Shown: positions 48,801 through 61,049 of the stretch, in pieces
How the letters are laid out: every line of letters starts with the position of its first letter
Numbering within the stretch: the stretch's first letter is position 1
DNA from: Phycomyces blakesleeanus NRRL 1555(-)
Lineage: Eukaryota > Mucoromycota > Mucoromycetes > Mucorales > Phycomycetaceae
DNA: 64,000 bases
Assembly (NCBI RefSeq): GCF_001638985.1
Contig: NW_017265134.1
Span: forward strand, 682,001-746,000
Direction of reading: 5' to 3'
Notes under the pieces: model-generated
Databases searched by the model: none
What the model was told of the DNA's origin: nothing
Seen by the model: only the letters and a program-made list of their open reading frames with translations
Program-made: the position numbers and the translations under genes

Positions 48801-49724
48801 ACTTTCATCGGATCTAGCCGGACCTACCATGGACATTCTGTGGATCGTAGTGAGCACAGTAAGCTCGTGTTACACTTCAACTTGGGACCTTAAGATGGAC
48901 TGGGGCCTTTTTCAATCCAACAGTCGCAATTTTCTACTGCGAGATGAAATTGTGTTTCACCGCTGGGTAAGCGCACTGGGTCCCTTCATGGGCTCGTTTA
49001 CTTGTTTTAATCAGAGAAGTGGCCCTGACTTGCTTTTATTTGTATTCTTAATCCCTTTTAGTCTTATTATACCGCCGCATCCTCCAATGTCGTGCTTAGA
49101 TTTGGATGGGTACTCAATACCATCGGTCTTACATTAGATGGTCGTCTGATTGGATTCATAGTGGCTCTTTTGGAAGCTTACCGTCGTATCCAATGGAATT
49201 TCTTCCGTCTTGAAAATGAAGTAAGATCAAGAAGAGTCGGGCGTGTTTACCCAAAAGAAATTAACACTAAATCATATGAAAACTTTGTATTATCACCAAT
49301 AAAGCATATCAACAATTGTGGACAATTCCGTGCAATCAAGGAAATCCCGTTGCCATTCGCACTCGCGGAACCAGTACCTGGTCATGATGAAGAAGGAAGC
49401 ATACATCTGCCTTTCAATGACCCTTATCTTCATAGCAATCCCATGTCAGTTCCGAGTACTCGCCAATCGTCTATCTACCAATCTCAGCCATATGGATCTA
49501 TGGCTGGTTCATTCTATGGACGACGTGACTTTGAAAATAGACAAGATAGAGAGGATCCAAACAAGGAAGGGTCGGTAAGGCCTCGGATCAATCGTCAGGC
49601 TTCAACTATCAACAGTGTTCTACTCAGGATCAGAAGCAGGCGAGGTTCAGATGCAAGTGACTCTGATCCAGAAGATCTGTATGATAATGAAGAAGTTCAT
49701 GAATCTCAGGGGCGAAGAATATAA
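45882..49724 (+). CDS. SPX-EXS phosphate exporter (Xpr1/Syg1 family)
   Basis: About sixteen exons joined to roughly 840 residues. It starts MKFAKYLESESIPEWRKAYL, the canonical SPX start, so the ATG at 45882 is preferred over an upstream in-frame one at 45816. SPX continues through SEPERAFFMMLNEELEKISD and LNETGFRKILKKFDKTAGW, whose lysines form the inositol-pyrophosphate pocket. An acidic and serine-rich insert lies between the first SPX helices and this part. The EXS part follows: hydrophobic spans, FELDPRFNLDYHQFAELP, CPFDILYRSARKWL, then SWAAPLLASLPPWWRLLQCIRRYRD (split here: WRLLQCIRRY), STWDLKMDWGLF and RRIQWNFFRLENE. An intron at 49220-49305 removes in-frame sequence, so that ENE joins HINNCGQFRAIKEIPLPF. 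The C-terminal tail is rich in Ser, Arg and acidic residues. Family members export phosphate across membranes and respond to inositol pyrophosphates. Confidence 0.94.
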
Positions 49725-49847
49725 AGCAGTTGGAATTGGCATATAATATACATTGAAAGAGATAATAATAACCTTTTTATTACTTAAATATATAAAAATA
49801 TAATATAGAAAAGCATGGCAAGTTAATAGATGTGATGTGTACATAAT

Positions 49848-49882
<35 letters not shown>

Positions 49883-49974
49883 ATAGGTCTATGATAAAAG
49901 AAACAGGCGATCATATAACAATGTATGTGTTATGGAAAAGATAAATAGATAAAAAAATGCAAGTGTGCTTATGC

Positions 49975-52891
49975 CTAGGTTTCCCACAATGCTTTGCTTG
50001 GAGAATAGGTCTGTTGCGTATTTGTTCCTGGAATCATTTGAGAGTTTTGATAAAGCGGTAAGTTTTGGTTGGGATTATTTGAGTTAGGGTAGTTGATCAT
50101 GGGAGGCATGTCAAACTGAAATGAGGACGTGGCATTCGTATTGGCTCCTCTTGAGGAAGCATCGAGCATTATCTGTCCAAACAGTGCGCTGTCATAAAGA
50201 AACTCTGAACTATTAAAGTCAATGTCACCTCCAACTCCAATTCCACCTTCGTTTTGTGAATGATCTGACAGGAGACTAAAAGGTTGCTGTAGTGTGCTGT
50301 TGTTTACATGTGGATTGATAGGCTGCGTTATAGGTAATGAGTAGTTTTGTGGATTGTGGGTCATAATAGAAGATCCAAAGTTATTGTAAGGATAACCAGC
50401 AGAAGGAGACTGGACCAAAGAATTGATGGAATTTCTTGTTGGATTGTTGGTAGAATTAGGCGTTGTTACAGTGGTAGGAGGAGTTTCAGGGGCTGGTGTA
50501 GTGCTGGAAGGGCGCTGGGGTGTGTGTCTAGTCTCTGATGACTTGGAATATGTTGTCATATCAGGAATGCTTTGATCAAATAGGTAGTTTTGTCGGTATT
50601 GAGTATCATATAATCTGTTGTGGGCTGCTAAAAGGTCTCTTGTCGTCGTTGCCAAACGTTCACACATTGGCCAATAGTCTTTTAAACATTCGATGAGATC
50701 GTACAATATAGTCAGTCCCCTACTGCTCTTTTTACAAGATTCCGGATCTTTGGAGAATGTGGATGTCATTAAGACGGTGGCGAATATGTAGGCGGAATAA
50801 CCCATGTAAGGCAATAGATTGATACCGCATAAATCCTTCAAAGCCTGAAATACAGGCATTGCTGAATCAACACATGACTTGCATGTATTGATACTAGATT
50901 GTATCTCCTGGTATAGCTCTTCAGATACATCTCCTGCAGCGAGTTCACTGTAGGCGAGACTTCCTCGGTGAAGTACAAGCACACTTGTACACCACACTGC
51001 ATGTGAGCATAACCACATATTTATGTAATTCAAGCTTGCATTTTCCTTGTGATGCTGAAGATTAGCAGGTGTAAACTGGAATCTCTTTGGGAATGTATCT
51101 TTCCAGTTTCTGAGTTGCTTATCTAACATAGTAAATTCAGCGATTGGTGGCCAAGAAATTGCTGCAGTGTCGTTTTTCGCGCGCGCCATGAATTTATTCA
51201 CTTCTCCAAAGATTCCAAGCAGCTTGAGGTAGTATCGTGAAACATCAATTAAAGGATCATTTGTGATTTCTCTACCATCTACAGTTACGCACTGGAATGG
51301 ATCCCGCAATAAAAGACTTTCTGGCACAGTGGGGGTGTTTGCGTCAGTATCTACTTTATCGAAATATTGAGGGCGATTGGTGCCTGCACTTGAGAATCTG
51401 ATTATATCGATATAAAACAAAATCCGGTGTATCTATAAGTTATCTGGTTTGGTTTTGTCTTGTGTATTCCATAATTCTCTTAACCATAATATACTTACTT
51501 GTCAATGCACAAGCAACTCCAAAATATTCTACGTCTCAATGCCATAGCCACAGTATCCACTCCGCCATTCTTATCCAAAATAGGTACACACAATGATTCT
51601 TCCCTGTTCAAACCAAGTTCCTGGCATATTCTTTTTGAGAAGTATATCTTTAATACATCTACTTATTGTATTTTTTCTCTCTCTCAAAATAAATATTACC
51701 TCACAGCAATGCAACCGTATATCCATGCCCTATATAATATCATATGAATTTTTTTAGATTGATAAATATTTTCTTTAGAGATCAATTGCTACTTCATAAA
51801 CATTATGTGCTTTAATAAAGGTAGACTTACTTTGGTCCAGATGCCCTTCCATATTCCAAACATGACATAACTCCCCAAAACTGAAGATTTGATATTGTAG
51901 GCTCCAATGATGTTGCATTTATCATTGAAGTAGCCTTGACAGAAAACTTCTCCCCGGCCCAGTACGGAGGGTCAGTCTTAATCATTGGATGGTCAGAGAA
52001 CCTTGCTCCAATGGCCATGACACTCCACAAAAGTGGTCTGGATACCGTTCCATCATTTATAGATTGCTTTAATGTGGCTCGGTGGATCAGTGGGAAGACG
52101 GAATTGATGTATTTGAAAAAAAGGTCGACCAAATGCATAATTATGTCTATCGGTGGGAAATCGTTGGTGACAGATCCGTCTTCAATAATATGGGCGACCT
52201 GAGTGAGTAAAAAAAAATTGTGGAATCTTATAGAAAGAAAAGCCGAGATAAAAGGATTTAAAAAAATGCTTACAAGCTTGTGAAGATAATGGGCTAATAT
52301 CGCTTTTAGATGTTTTCTGAGGAGATGAAGCGGCTGAATTTGGTGAAGATGATAGAGAGTTGACAGTATCGTGCTGTTCAATTAATCTAATATTTGGTGT
52401 TTCTGATGATTTACGCTTTAATATTGGCGATTGAGTTCGCGTTGAAGCTTGTGGTGCTGGTGTTGGTGCTGATATTAATGTAGGAGCTGTTGTTTGTATT
52501 GATTCTGGTGCTTGTGCTGGCGCTAGTGCTGGTGATGGTGTGTGTTCTGGAGGTGTCGTTGCAGTTGGAATATCTCCTATATTAGATAAACGGTTTTCTA
52601 ATTGGATAAGTCGTTCTTCAAGGAGTTGGACATAGCCCTTGCGTGGCCCGCGCTTTTTGCACTCGGTGTATTCGCATTTGGTGCCTGCCTGTTGACAGTG
52701 TAGACAATCTGGCTTTGTACCATCACACTTGATCTAAATAATCTTAGTTTGGTAAGCAATGCAGCTATTGAACTTGGTGAATACGTCAACATTACCTTTT
52801 TTTTACGGCAAATAATACAAGCTTGAGTCGCTCTCGAACGCTTCCTCGCACTTATTTCTGTAGTTTCATAAGGTTCATCGTTCTTCATCAT
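49975..52891 (-). CDS. Zn2Cys6 fungal-specific transcription factor
   Basis: Multi-exon on the minus strand. Exon 1 starts at 52891 and ends CRKKK; exon 2 continues IKCDGTKPDCLHCQQAGTKC, completing the six-cysteine zinc cluster with its basic flank ARKRSRATQA. A short coiled linker follows (YVQLLEERLIQLENRL), then a Thr/Pro/Ala-rich region. The fungal_trans regulatory domain runs through YINSVFPLIHRATLK, FWGVMSCLEYGRASG, CQELGLNREESLCVP and RRRIFWSCLCIDKF. The last exon (51396-49975) adds a long Asn/Ser/Pro/Gln-rich tail that may activate transcription. The layout resembles XlnR-type regulators of sugar or lipid use, but its targets are unknown. It acts in the nucleus as a DNA-binding dimer. 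Confidence 0.92.
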
Positions 52892-53498
52892 TTACCACTC
52901 TAAAAAATAATGACCAAAATAAAGAGCAGTATTTGCGTGTATGTTGGTAAGACGCGGAACAAGACGAGGAAATAGCCAGGATTGTATGAAGGAACATGAC
53001 ACTCTTTGAAGCGCATGGTACAAGCCACTATCACGGAGGAATTATTATCCGTGTCATATTTTCCTGCTACGGTGATACTTTTTCCCATTCTTGCATTGAA
53101 ATTCATGGGGAAAAATACTTCTTCGCCACGGTTAAGTTTGGCTCCAATTGCCTATTTTACAGTCTTTAATCGTGCCTTTTTTTATTATTGCATACTTCTA
53201 ATTATTGTAACTTTTAGTAATTAGAGTAAAAATGGCTAGATCCATAATGTTTGTAACAAAGTTTATATAAGTCGTTAATTATAAATGTCAAAAAAAAAAC
53301 AAGATTAAATTAGCAGATCTCATTGTGCCGAAAAAAGGTACACAATAGGCAAAATTATCTATATTGACTTTAAGATTATAATATATAATATTTGGTAGGC
53401 AGATACTTAAAGACATACTTAAACCAAAAAAGTGGTTTTCTTTATATTTATTATTCCATGGTTAAATAAACAGTTAATTAAAGGAGCCTGTCCTTGTT
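52892..53498. other. Intergenic upstream of the Zn2Cys6 factor
   Basis: About 600 bases holding the promoter of the zinc-cluster gene and the 3' end of the coiled-coil gene. The overlapping ORFs on both strands at 52900-53224 are not conserved in character. Confidence 0.45.
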
Positions 53499-54315
53499 TT
53501 AAAAATCTGGAAAAGTCTGATCCCAGAATCTTGGGGGGGTTAATGAACGCTTGGTTTTTTTGCGGCGAGAAAAGGACTTCTCAAGCAAACTTTCATCAGA
53601 TTGTGATTCTACAGAACTGTCCAAAATATGTATTTATATATATACATATATAAATATACATATAAAGATTGACTTGTTTAGTTATACATTACCAACTCAC
53701 CTGGATTCATTTTTCTTAAAGAAAGACATGGCATTTTCTTTTTCTATTCTTCTCTCATTTTCATTTTCACTGTTTTGCATATAATTGCTCGTAGCTGCAT
53801 CTTCGTGTAGATGCACTGTTGATGAAATAGGTGAGGATACCGGTTCTAATTCATGGTCATAGATATGTAATGTTTCGAGGGACTTCTCTACAAGCAAGGG
53901 ACTGTCTAGGGCGGGACTGTTTGATGAACGATCTTGATTGTTGAGATGATTAGATGATTTACGATGATCCTCTATGCTAGAAGAAATGCTCCATCGCCTT
54001 TAGTAATGTTTTAAATTCCTAATTTAAAATTAAATGGTGGATTACATGAGACGTAGTTGAGCAATAGTTTGCTCCTTCTCTTCTAGCTGGCGTTTTTGAT
54101 CTAATCTTTGCTTTTAATCAATGCACTGCGCAATTTATTTTTTTAATGTGTGTATGTGTGTGTGTGTTTTTTTTTTACATTGTATGATATCTTCTAATTG
54201 CTTCCTCGATGAACGCTCTTTAGCAAGCCGAGATATAAGTTCTACAACATAGATAAAATGAATAATGCGGTTTTTAACGATTAATTTATAATAATTCACC
54301 TTTATGATCAATCAT
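53499..54315 (-). CDS. Coiled-coil protein with TPPRFWDQTFP C-terminus
   Basis: A spliced minus-strand gene. Likely parts: 54315-54302 (MIDHK), about 54242-54180 (ELISRLAKERSSRKQLEDII), about 54110-54050 (QRLDQKRQLEEKEQTIAQLR), about 54000-53700 (a Ser-rich disordered region, LETLHIYDHELEPVSSPIS) and about 53617-53499. The last exon gives SVESQSDESLLEKSFSRRKK, then TPPRFWDQTFPDF before TAA. One join, between the second and third parts, does not keep phase in my reading, so the model is provisional. The N-terminal coiled coil and basic tail ending in a PPxFWDxxFP motif recall the C-terminal end of Sae2/CtIP-type DNA-end resection factors, but the paired CxxC and RHR elements were not seen. Treat the function as unknown. 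Confidence 0.5.
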
Positions 54316-54434
54316 CCAAAATGAGAAAGAGAATAGAGGATTCAACACCCGGCTGCAGGATCCTGTTTCTCTCAAGAGTGACTTGCTTTATCTATCCTCC
54401 CCTTTTTTCCCTCCTTGAATTAGAACCATAAGTC

Positions 54435-55058
54435 ATGTCTACGTCGATAACTCAACGTCCGATTCATTACACAGCCTATACATCAGAGCTTCAACTACCA
54501 TTCATAGTGAAACTAGTCGAAAATGACCTTTCAGAGCCCTACTCTATTTATACCTACCGCTACTTTATCCACAACTGGCCTAATCTCTGCTTTTTGGTAA
54601 AATGAGAATAAAGATGAGGCAATTCTAATAGAATGTCTAGGCCATGGATGGTGATAAATGCGTAGGTGTGGTAATCTGCAAATTGGACCCGCACAAAGAT
54701 AGACTCCGGGGATATATTGGAATGTTGGCTGTAGCTAAGGAGTACCGTAAAAGAGCCATCGGTTCAACCCTTGTACAAATGTCAATCAAGGCTATGAAAG
54801 AGCAAAATGCAGACGAAGTAAGGGTTAACCTCGTTTTAAACAACGAACTTAATATGCATTATTTCTCTTTGTATATCTCTTATATGTTAATAGGTAGTCT
54901 TAGAGACAGAGTACACGAACCAAGGTGCGCTGGGGTTATATCAGCGGTTAGGGTTCATTAAAGACAAGAGGCTATATCGCTACTATCTTAATGGAGTTGA
55001 CGCATTTAGACTAAAGCTGTTTTGCAAAACTATGGTCAAAGACGAAAGCGATCCGTGA
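54435..55058 (+). CDS. NAA30: NatC N-terminal acetyltransferase catalytic subunit
   Basis: Three exons: 54435-54596, 54641-54817 and 54894-55058, joined to 167 residues, the usual size. [40 protein letters not shown] and [19 protein letters not shown] are hallmark blocks of Naa30/Mak3. The last contains the acetyl-CoA loop in the form [26 protein letters not shown] crosses the last intron and [16 protein letters not shown] follows. NatC acetylates proteins starting Met-Leu, Met-Ile, Met-Phe and similar, at the ribosome. The catalytic subunit works with Naa35 and Naa38. Only 119 bases separate its start from that of the divergent coiled-coil gene, so the two may share a promoter. Confidence 0.95.
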
Positions 55059-55195
55059 ATATTGATTATATTATAGTATTAATTTGTAATTTAGTTAAAG
55101 TAAAACAAAGAAAAGTCCACATTACACCTATATGTTATATGCAAGTGTGTGTGCGATGTTTAGAATGAAAAACTCAATCTGATGGATTTTCTGGT

Positions 55196-57270
55196 TTATA
55201 TGCTTAATGAAGTTGAGCTGGCAACTAAAAACTCTTCTGTCACAACAGGATCCTAAATTTTGGTAAATTTAACAACGCTATTCTATAACTTTTATAGGCA
55301 CTTACTGTTATTAGCTGAGTAGAGGATTTGAAAACAGTAAAAGCACCCTCTTTCATATCACTTGCAGCTTGTTCCATTCTCTCCTTGAACAATTCAAGTC
55401 TGGTTGCCTGTGGGACACTTGGATCCATAGCAACTTGTTGTGACTTGGGTACCTCTGTATTTGTGATTGCATCCATGGCTGTCTGAGAAGTATTTGTGCG
55501 CTTCAATGTACTGTGTTCCTGCGATATGAATTTACGGATGATGTTGTACATTCTCTCTGATGAGGAAGTGTCTTTGTTGTTGTCTGCGTGAATTGCCAGC
55601 TCACTAGAAACATCTCGTATAAAGACTTTGATGATTTGATCAGGGAACTGTCGATAAATCTCTTGATATCTATATATAGATACGGATGAGTACTATTTTG
55701 TTCTTGTGGGCTATTAAGCTAATTTATTTATTTATTTTACATTTCTGGGTCATGCTCTCCGGAATCGCCTATAAGGATAAACTTCCTCTTTGGAAAATCC
55801 TATGGATTTGGAGGCTGATGTATGAGTAAGTTGTTTTTGATAAATATACTACGAATCTTACCTGAATAATTCGAGGGATAACATCCAACTTGTGCTGCAT
55901 CGGCTTACCCCTGATAATATCTTGAGTGTTGATAACACGAAGATGCATGCTTCCTTGAGGAAATTTGACTTGTTCAAAGAACTCCCTCAGAGCAGGATAG
56001 ACCTGCCATGGTGAGTTTGAGACATAATGTATGTGTATGCCTTGGTCTGCCCAAGTCTGATACACCTTGGACATTCCTGGGACTTCTTGTGCTTTTTTGA
56101 AGAATGTGTTTCGTAAGATTGCATCCCTGCCATCTAACACACCTGTGATTTTTATAGTATCATCAATATCCTACAGCCGTGTTAGATTGATCTACCCCAT
56201 ATAAATTGTAGCAACTTACTGATATTACTGATATTCCCTCAGAGTCGATAAGGTCCACTAAACCTCTATTTGGAATATCTGAATAAAAAGCCAGATTAGT
56301 ATCCAGCGTCCTTTTAGGGCAGATTTTTTTGTAGCTATTATATGACTTACTAACACCGTCAAAGATTGCTTCCAGTTGGAGTAGTTTTTTTTCTATGGAG
56401 TTCTCGCAGTCGACTGGATTTAACATCCATGTATCTTGGAATCGACCACTTGGTCCAGAACTCAACATCATTGATGTACCAGCCTCCTCCGCTTCACCCT
56501 CCTCTGCTTTCCTTTGCTCGTGCTCATGCACAAGCTTACCCATACTTTCGATAGCTTTTCCGAGGCGAATATTTACATCGATATTGCGTATTGTTTGACA
56601 CCTGAACTGGTTCAATAAGCTTACAAAATGATTATCTTCAGCCGAATTGACCATTAAGCCGCCATAGGTACGCCCAACCGCTGTATAATAAACATAGAAA
56701 AATTATTAAACTTTCTCGGTGTTTTTTTTTGCACGACGATTTTACTACTCTGGGGTACTTTGAGCTATTTATTTGTGTATATTTTCTACATTTGTATAGT
56801 AATCCGGCTCAGAGCTTACCCAATAAAAGCCTCTCCATTCTTCCTGGACTTGGCATGGCATACACCCATCCACCAATATCCATTTTCCATCGAGTACCTT
56901 CTTCAGTCTCTATTTGTGTGGCGTATGTAGGATAAAGCATGCAATGTGGTGTTATAGTATCTTGTGGACTGTTTATAACGTTGTTTATGTCATCAGTGTC
57001 TGTTCTGTGTAATTCCTGAGAACGCGGTGTGATGTTGGATTCTTGGTCATGATCTGGTGGATAGTACAACTTGCTGAGCTCGCTCATGACTCGTGTTGTA
57101 GATCTTGAAGCCAGACTTCGTAGAATATCTCGACGTCTTACTCTCGGTTCAGAATGAGGCTCGACTTGTAAATGACTCTCGGGTAGCATGGTAATAGAAA
57201 AGAGATGGTTAATTGGCTTTGGCTCTAAGCCGTGCTTGTTTAAAGATTGCTGACTTTTGTGACACAACAA
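55196..57270 (-). CDS. App1-type phosphatidate phosphatase
   Basis: A multi-exon gene. Start candidates are 57270 (MLCHKSQQSL) and 57189 (MLPESHLQVE); the stop is at 55196 after an intron that joins STQLIT to DPVVTEEFL. Conserved App1 blocks in order are KMDIGGWVYAMPSPGRMERL, ISDIDDTIKITGVLDGRD (the DxDxT phosphatase motif; the aspartates follow the intron at about 56172), HIHYVSNSPWQVYPALREFF and FPKRKFILIGDSGEHDPEMY. In yeast, App1 is an Mg2+-dependent phosphatidate phosphatase found at cortical actin patches and acting in membrane traffic. All four haloacid-dehalogenase motifs are present, so activity is expected. The N-terminal 130 residues and C-terminal tail are less conserved and mostly polar. 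Confidence 0.9.
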
Positions 57271-58579
57271 TCATGGTCTCAGACGCCATTTGATCATCCG
57301 ATCCATGCGTTCTCTATCCCCCATAGCGCACGTTTTCCTTAATTAAACAAATGAGTATCTATTTCTTGTTTAGTCACCGTGAATGGATTGGGCGTGAATA
57401 TTCTTCTTTCCGTGGAATTCAAAAAAGTGATCAATGTTGTTTAGCCCCAAACTTTAGGAAAGAGGATTAATTCATTGAAACCCACTGGTAATTATGATTG
57501 AATCTTAAAATTACAATACAACGACAGCAGTAACGGTAAGAGTAACAACAGTAACAAAATTGAAAGTATAAAAAAAATAAAAAATAAAATTAAAATAGAT
57601 AGAAGCACACTATAATAATTACCTTGATAACAGTGTAAGTTACCTGTAAGCGTACTAGTTTACATTAGTAGTTTTTGTGCTATTATTATTGCCTTTGGGA
57701 AATATGACAGACCTTATTAAGTCCCGTGTGGCTGTTGGTGCAATAAAATACACGCACAATGTCAACTATCAGCCACCACACGGATAATCCTCCTTGTTTA
57801 TAAGACTCTAGTATTTCTGGGTGTATATGTGTAATATATGGTTGTTATTTTCTTTGGGTAAAATAAGAAGGACAATATATGAGATAGGTTGAGGTAAATG
57901 GGTGTAAAGCCTATGTTTTTTTAAATTAATAATAAAAGTAAAAATAAGAAGTATTGTTCTTATAGATGAATAGGACAAATACCTTGTGAGGGTAGACAAA
58001 TCACTAAATTATTTTCATGAGTTGGTTCTCGTATTGATATTACTTTTAATAAACCACCATACTCTAGAACCTTAAGCTGCTTAAATTTTGAATATTTTAT
58101 ATAGACATTCAAATTTGATTGCGATGGGTGTGATTGTGGTGGTCCTTTAATATTCATGCAGATATTGGTGGGTATCCTTTTCTTCCTGGCGTAATAGTAG
58201 CCAAGACACTCGTGGTGATACTACGCTTTTTAGAGTAAAATATTTAGCCTTTCTTTCTCCTCGTTTCTCGTTTTGTGATACTAAAGCTTTTCTCTCTCTC
58301 AAACATATAAAAGGTTAACCGCTCAGTGCTTTACATTAAAGTCAACCAATAAATACAAAAAAAATGAGAAAAGTAAATAATAAATTGCACCCATTGTGTG
58401 ATTCTTGTTCTTTATCTAATGAAGCGTACAAGAATATGAATATTTGAGCTGCATTTTATGATCGATTATATAGTATCTACTGCCCATCTTTTTTGTTGCT
58501 AATTTGAATGCATTGGCTGCACCCAATATAGAGGATCTTTAATATATATAAAGAAAATGTAGATTTTGTATACAAAGGT
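57271..58579. other. Intergenic upstream of App1
   Basis: About 1.3 kb of AT-rich DNA. A 65-codon minus-strand ORF at 57960-58157 (MNIKGPPQSHPSQSNLNVYI) has ordinary composition but no partner exon or recognisable family. Otherwise I see nothing. Confidence 0.4.
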
Positions 58580-58990
58580 TTAATGTAACATGTCTTTTCT
58601 TTCTCGAGCCTTTCTGTTGTGGATTTTTCGTGGCTTTCTTCCACCTTGAACAACGTTTAGTATCTTCTCTTCCCAGTTGAAGCACTGCTTACACCCGACT
58701 GTCCTGTGAATCACACAGCCTGGTTTCCCTGATGGTAATCGGGTCCATTGAAGCGCTACAGTAAAAGGAGAGCGTTCATCACCTTCCCATTTTTCTTCAA
58801 GAATGTCTTCGGACACCTGTTCATGAAGCATATCCATGACCATTATATTGTTGCACGCCCTATTGTCAGTTGGGCAACGATAACAAAGCTCCAGTCCATG
58901 GCGTGTACAAAATGAGAAACCATTGAGGGTGACACTGTAGATATCCATTGCATTATCATAATCATCTTCGTTAAAACAAGATTCATTCAT
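58580..58990 (-). CDS. Small cysteine-rich protein, probable zinc binder
   Basis: A single-exon ORF of 136 residues starting MNESCFNEDDYDNAMDIYSV. The segment FCTRHGLELCYRCPTDNRAC has cysteines and a histidine spaced like a small zinc site and recalls an uncharacterised fungal Cys/His module of the form FCxxHxxExCxxCxxDxR. A second group, CVIHRTVGCKQCFNWEEKIL, follows, then a basic tail (GGRKPRKIHNRKARERKD). The protein is likely soluble, with no signal peptide or membrane span. The basic tail could bind nucleic acid or act as a nuclear signal. The function is not known. Confidence 0.65.
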   Translation of the reverse strand: MNESCFNEDDYDNAMDIYSVTLNGFSFCTRHGLELCYRCPTDNRACNNIMVMDMLHEQVSEDILEEKWEGDERSPFTVALQWTRLPSGKPGCVIHRTVGCKQCFNWEEKILNVVQGGRKPRKIHNRKARERKDMLH

Positions 58991-60955
58991 TTTCTTTTAT
59001 GAGAAAATAGTCAGTTTTTGGACGACAAAATGTATAAAGAGTTTTTTTCAAAAGAAAAAGAAAAAAAAAGAAAAAAATCATTTGATTCCATTTATGCATT
59101 CTCCATTTGGCGGCTGCTGTAAATAAGAAGTAATATTTTCACACGGATTTAATATGATGGTTAGTTAAAGAGTGCTCCTATACACTGATGGTTTTACTTA
59201 CCTCTTCCTTGCTTATAATATGGTTTTATCTGTAGTTAGCTGAAGAAGCTGCTAGCTTTAAAACACACACACACACAATATATATACAAATAAAGTTTTT
59301 CATATTCACTGTTTTATTATCATTAAATCCCAATAGATACTCTCTCTAGAGCCTTATTATTCAATAATAGATATATATATATAACTCTAAAATTAAAGTC
59401 GATAAAGCAATGGACATATAAGTTCTCTACGGAGATCTTGTTTATCTTTATATTTCAGTAGAAAAGTAAGCTATAAAACTGGTGTGTGGCGTGAGAACCT
59501 ATATTCGATACTCTCAAAATGGGTGGTCGGGACTTGGTTTGATGTAGCAACCAATACAAATATTGCCTAACTTTCTTCACTCCTAATACATCTTAGAAGT
59601 ATATGTTTCAACATTTAAATAGCCTAAGTATAATATATATATGAGCTCTTGATATAATTGTATGATTATTGCTTCCAAAGTTTGGATTATTGTTGTGTTC
59701 TGCCAATGCCAAATATATTTTGCGTATTAAAGGCTTTTTGATTAATTAGCTGTTACTAAATAGAATCCGAAAAACTGGGTATGATATGCGAAAAAAAAAA
59801 CTGATCTAGATCATCTCTTAATTCACATTGATGCAGTTGAATAGACAATCTTTTAATATGGCACAAAGATCTAATACAAATAAAACCAATAAGGAAAGAT
59901 GCTTTATTGTTGTTATTTTGAAGTTAATAACCTCATATGTTTTCTAAGAAAGTGTTATGTATTCTTTGTGACAGTCATTACACTAAAAAGCTTGTAATTG
60001 AAGCTAAGAGTATTATACAATTATAGAAAATATCTAAAATTCAAATATAAAGTAGTGATAGCTAATATTAATGACAGGCATAAAAACTTGATATTAATTA
60101 TAGCCTCCCAATTTTTTCATATCATATCATATACTTTAAAAAAATCTAGTACTCATATTTCATCTCTTATATTAAGGTGAATTTTTTTTTCTGTGTGCAT
60201 TTCTGAAAATGCTGTCTTTAATAATACAATACTATTATCTAAAGCCTAAATATCAAATATAGTATATTACTCTGTTATTCAAAGAGAATATTATATTTCT
60301 CTTAAAGCTATATAAAAATTATACTATGATACAACTCTATTTGCTTGTATCTTTGTATAAAAATCTGGACTTAAAGCAAGTTCATTCTACTAGCCTCTAC
60401 AGTTTCAGTTCATCTTAATTTTCCCAAATTAATTTACATATTTATTGTATGGGAAAGGGTAAGCTTAATTTAAAAATCGTGAATATTTTTTAAGTAGTAG
60501 AATAAAGCGTCAGAGTTGACATTAATGACTAAAATTAATGTCAATAAATAACTAGTAATTGTAAATTCCTTTTAGATAAAAGATCATGACCTTGCCAGTT
60601 GATCTTTCTTGTATTTTTTAGATATTTGATATAAGTTATATAATTTATATAATTTTAGGGATATTATTGTAGCTCTTCATTTACCCTAAGCCACATAGTA
60701 ATTTTCTATAGATAATTAGTGATTACTTTTAATAAAAAAGTATCTATTATTCTCTAAAATCTATTCTTTAAACTTAACAATACTCAGTAGTATTGATTCA
60801 ACAACTTTGTTACAAGTGTCAGAAAAGAAAACCAGATCGAAACTTGATAAAAATCCATTAGCGGCAACAGTGATTAAACACAGCATTTGCGGCGCTTATC
60901 AAAAATAAAACCCGCAGTTCGTGTAACATACAGAGAAACCAAACAAAAAATATAA
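58991..60955. other. Gene-poor AT-rich region
   Basis: About 2 kb with CA/TA repeats near 59262-59290 and no supported gene. The ORF at 59998-60180 is low-complexity A/T codons. Confidence 0.6.
60943..60953 (-). terminator. Pol III terminator of tRNA-Ile
   Basis: On the minus strand just past the tRNA 3' end the sequence reads TTATATTTTTTG. The run of six T is a standard RNA polymerase III stop. Confidence 0.6.
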
Positions 60956-61049
60956 TGCCCCTGGCGAGGTTCGAACTCGCGACCACTGCGTGACTCTGGT
61001 ATACCTTTGAAGTATAAGCACAATGCGCTGCCTACTGCGCCACAGGGGC
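60956..61049 (-). tRNA. tRNA-Ile(UAU) with a 21-base intron
   Basis: On the minus strand a complete cloverleaf folds. The acceptor stem GCCCCTG pairs with CAGGGGC, with discriminator A. The D arm is GCGC AGTAGGCA GCGC, the anticodon stem is TTGTG with CGCAG, the variable loop is TGGTC and the T arm is GCGAG TTCGAAC CTCGC. The anticodon loop reads CT-TAT-A and is then interrupted after position 37 by a 21-base intron before A38. The intron contains GGTATA, which can pair with the anticodon region TATAC, the usual arrangement for tRNA splicing endonuclease substrates. Nuclear tRNA-Ile(UAU) genes of other eukaryotes also carry introns here. A T6 run downstream (minus strand) is a likely Pol III terminator. 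Confidence 0.95.
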
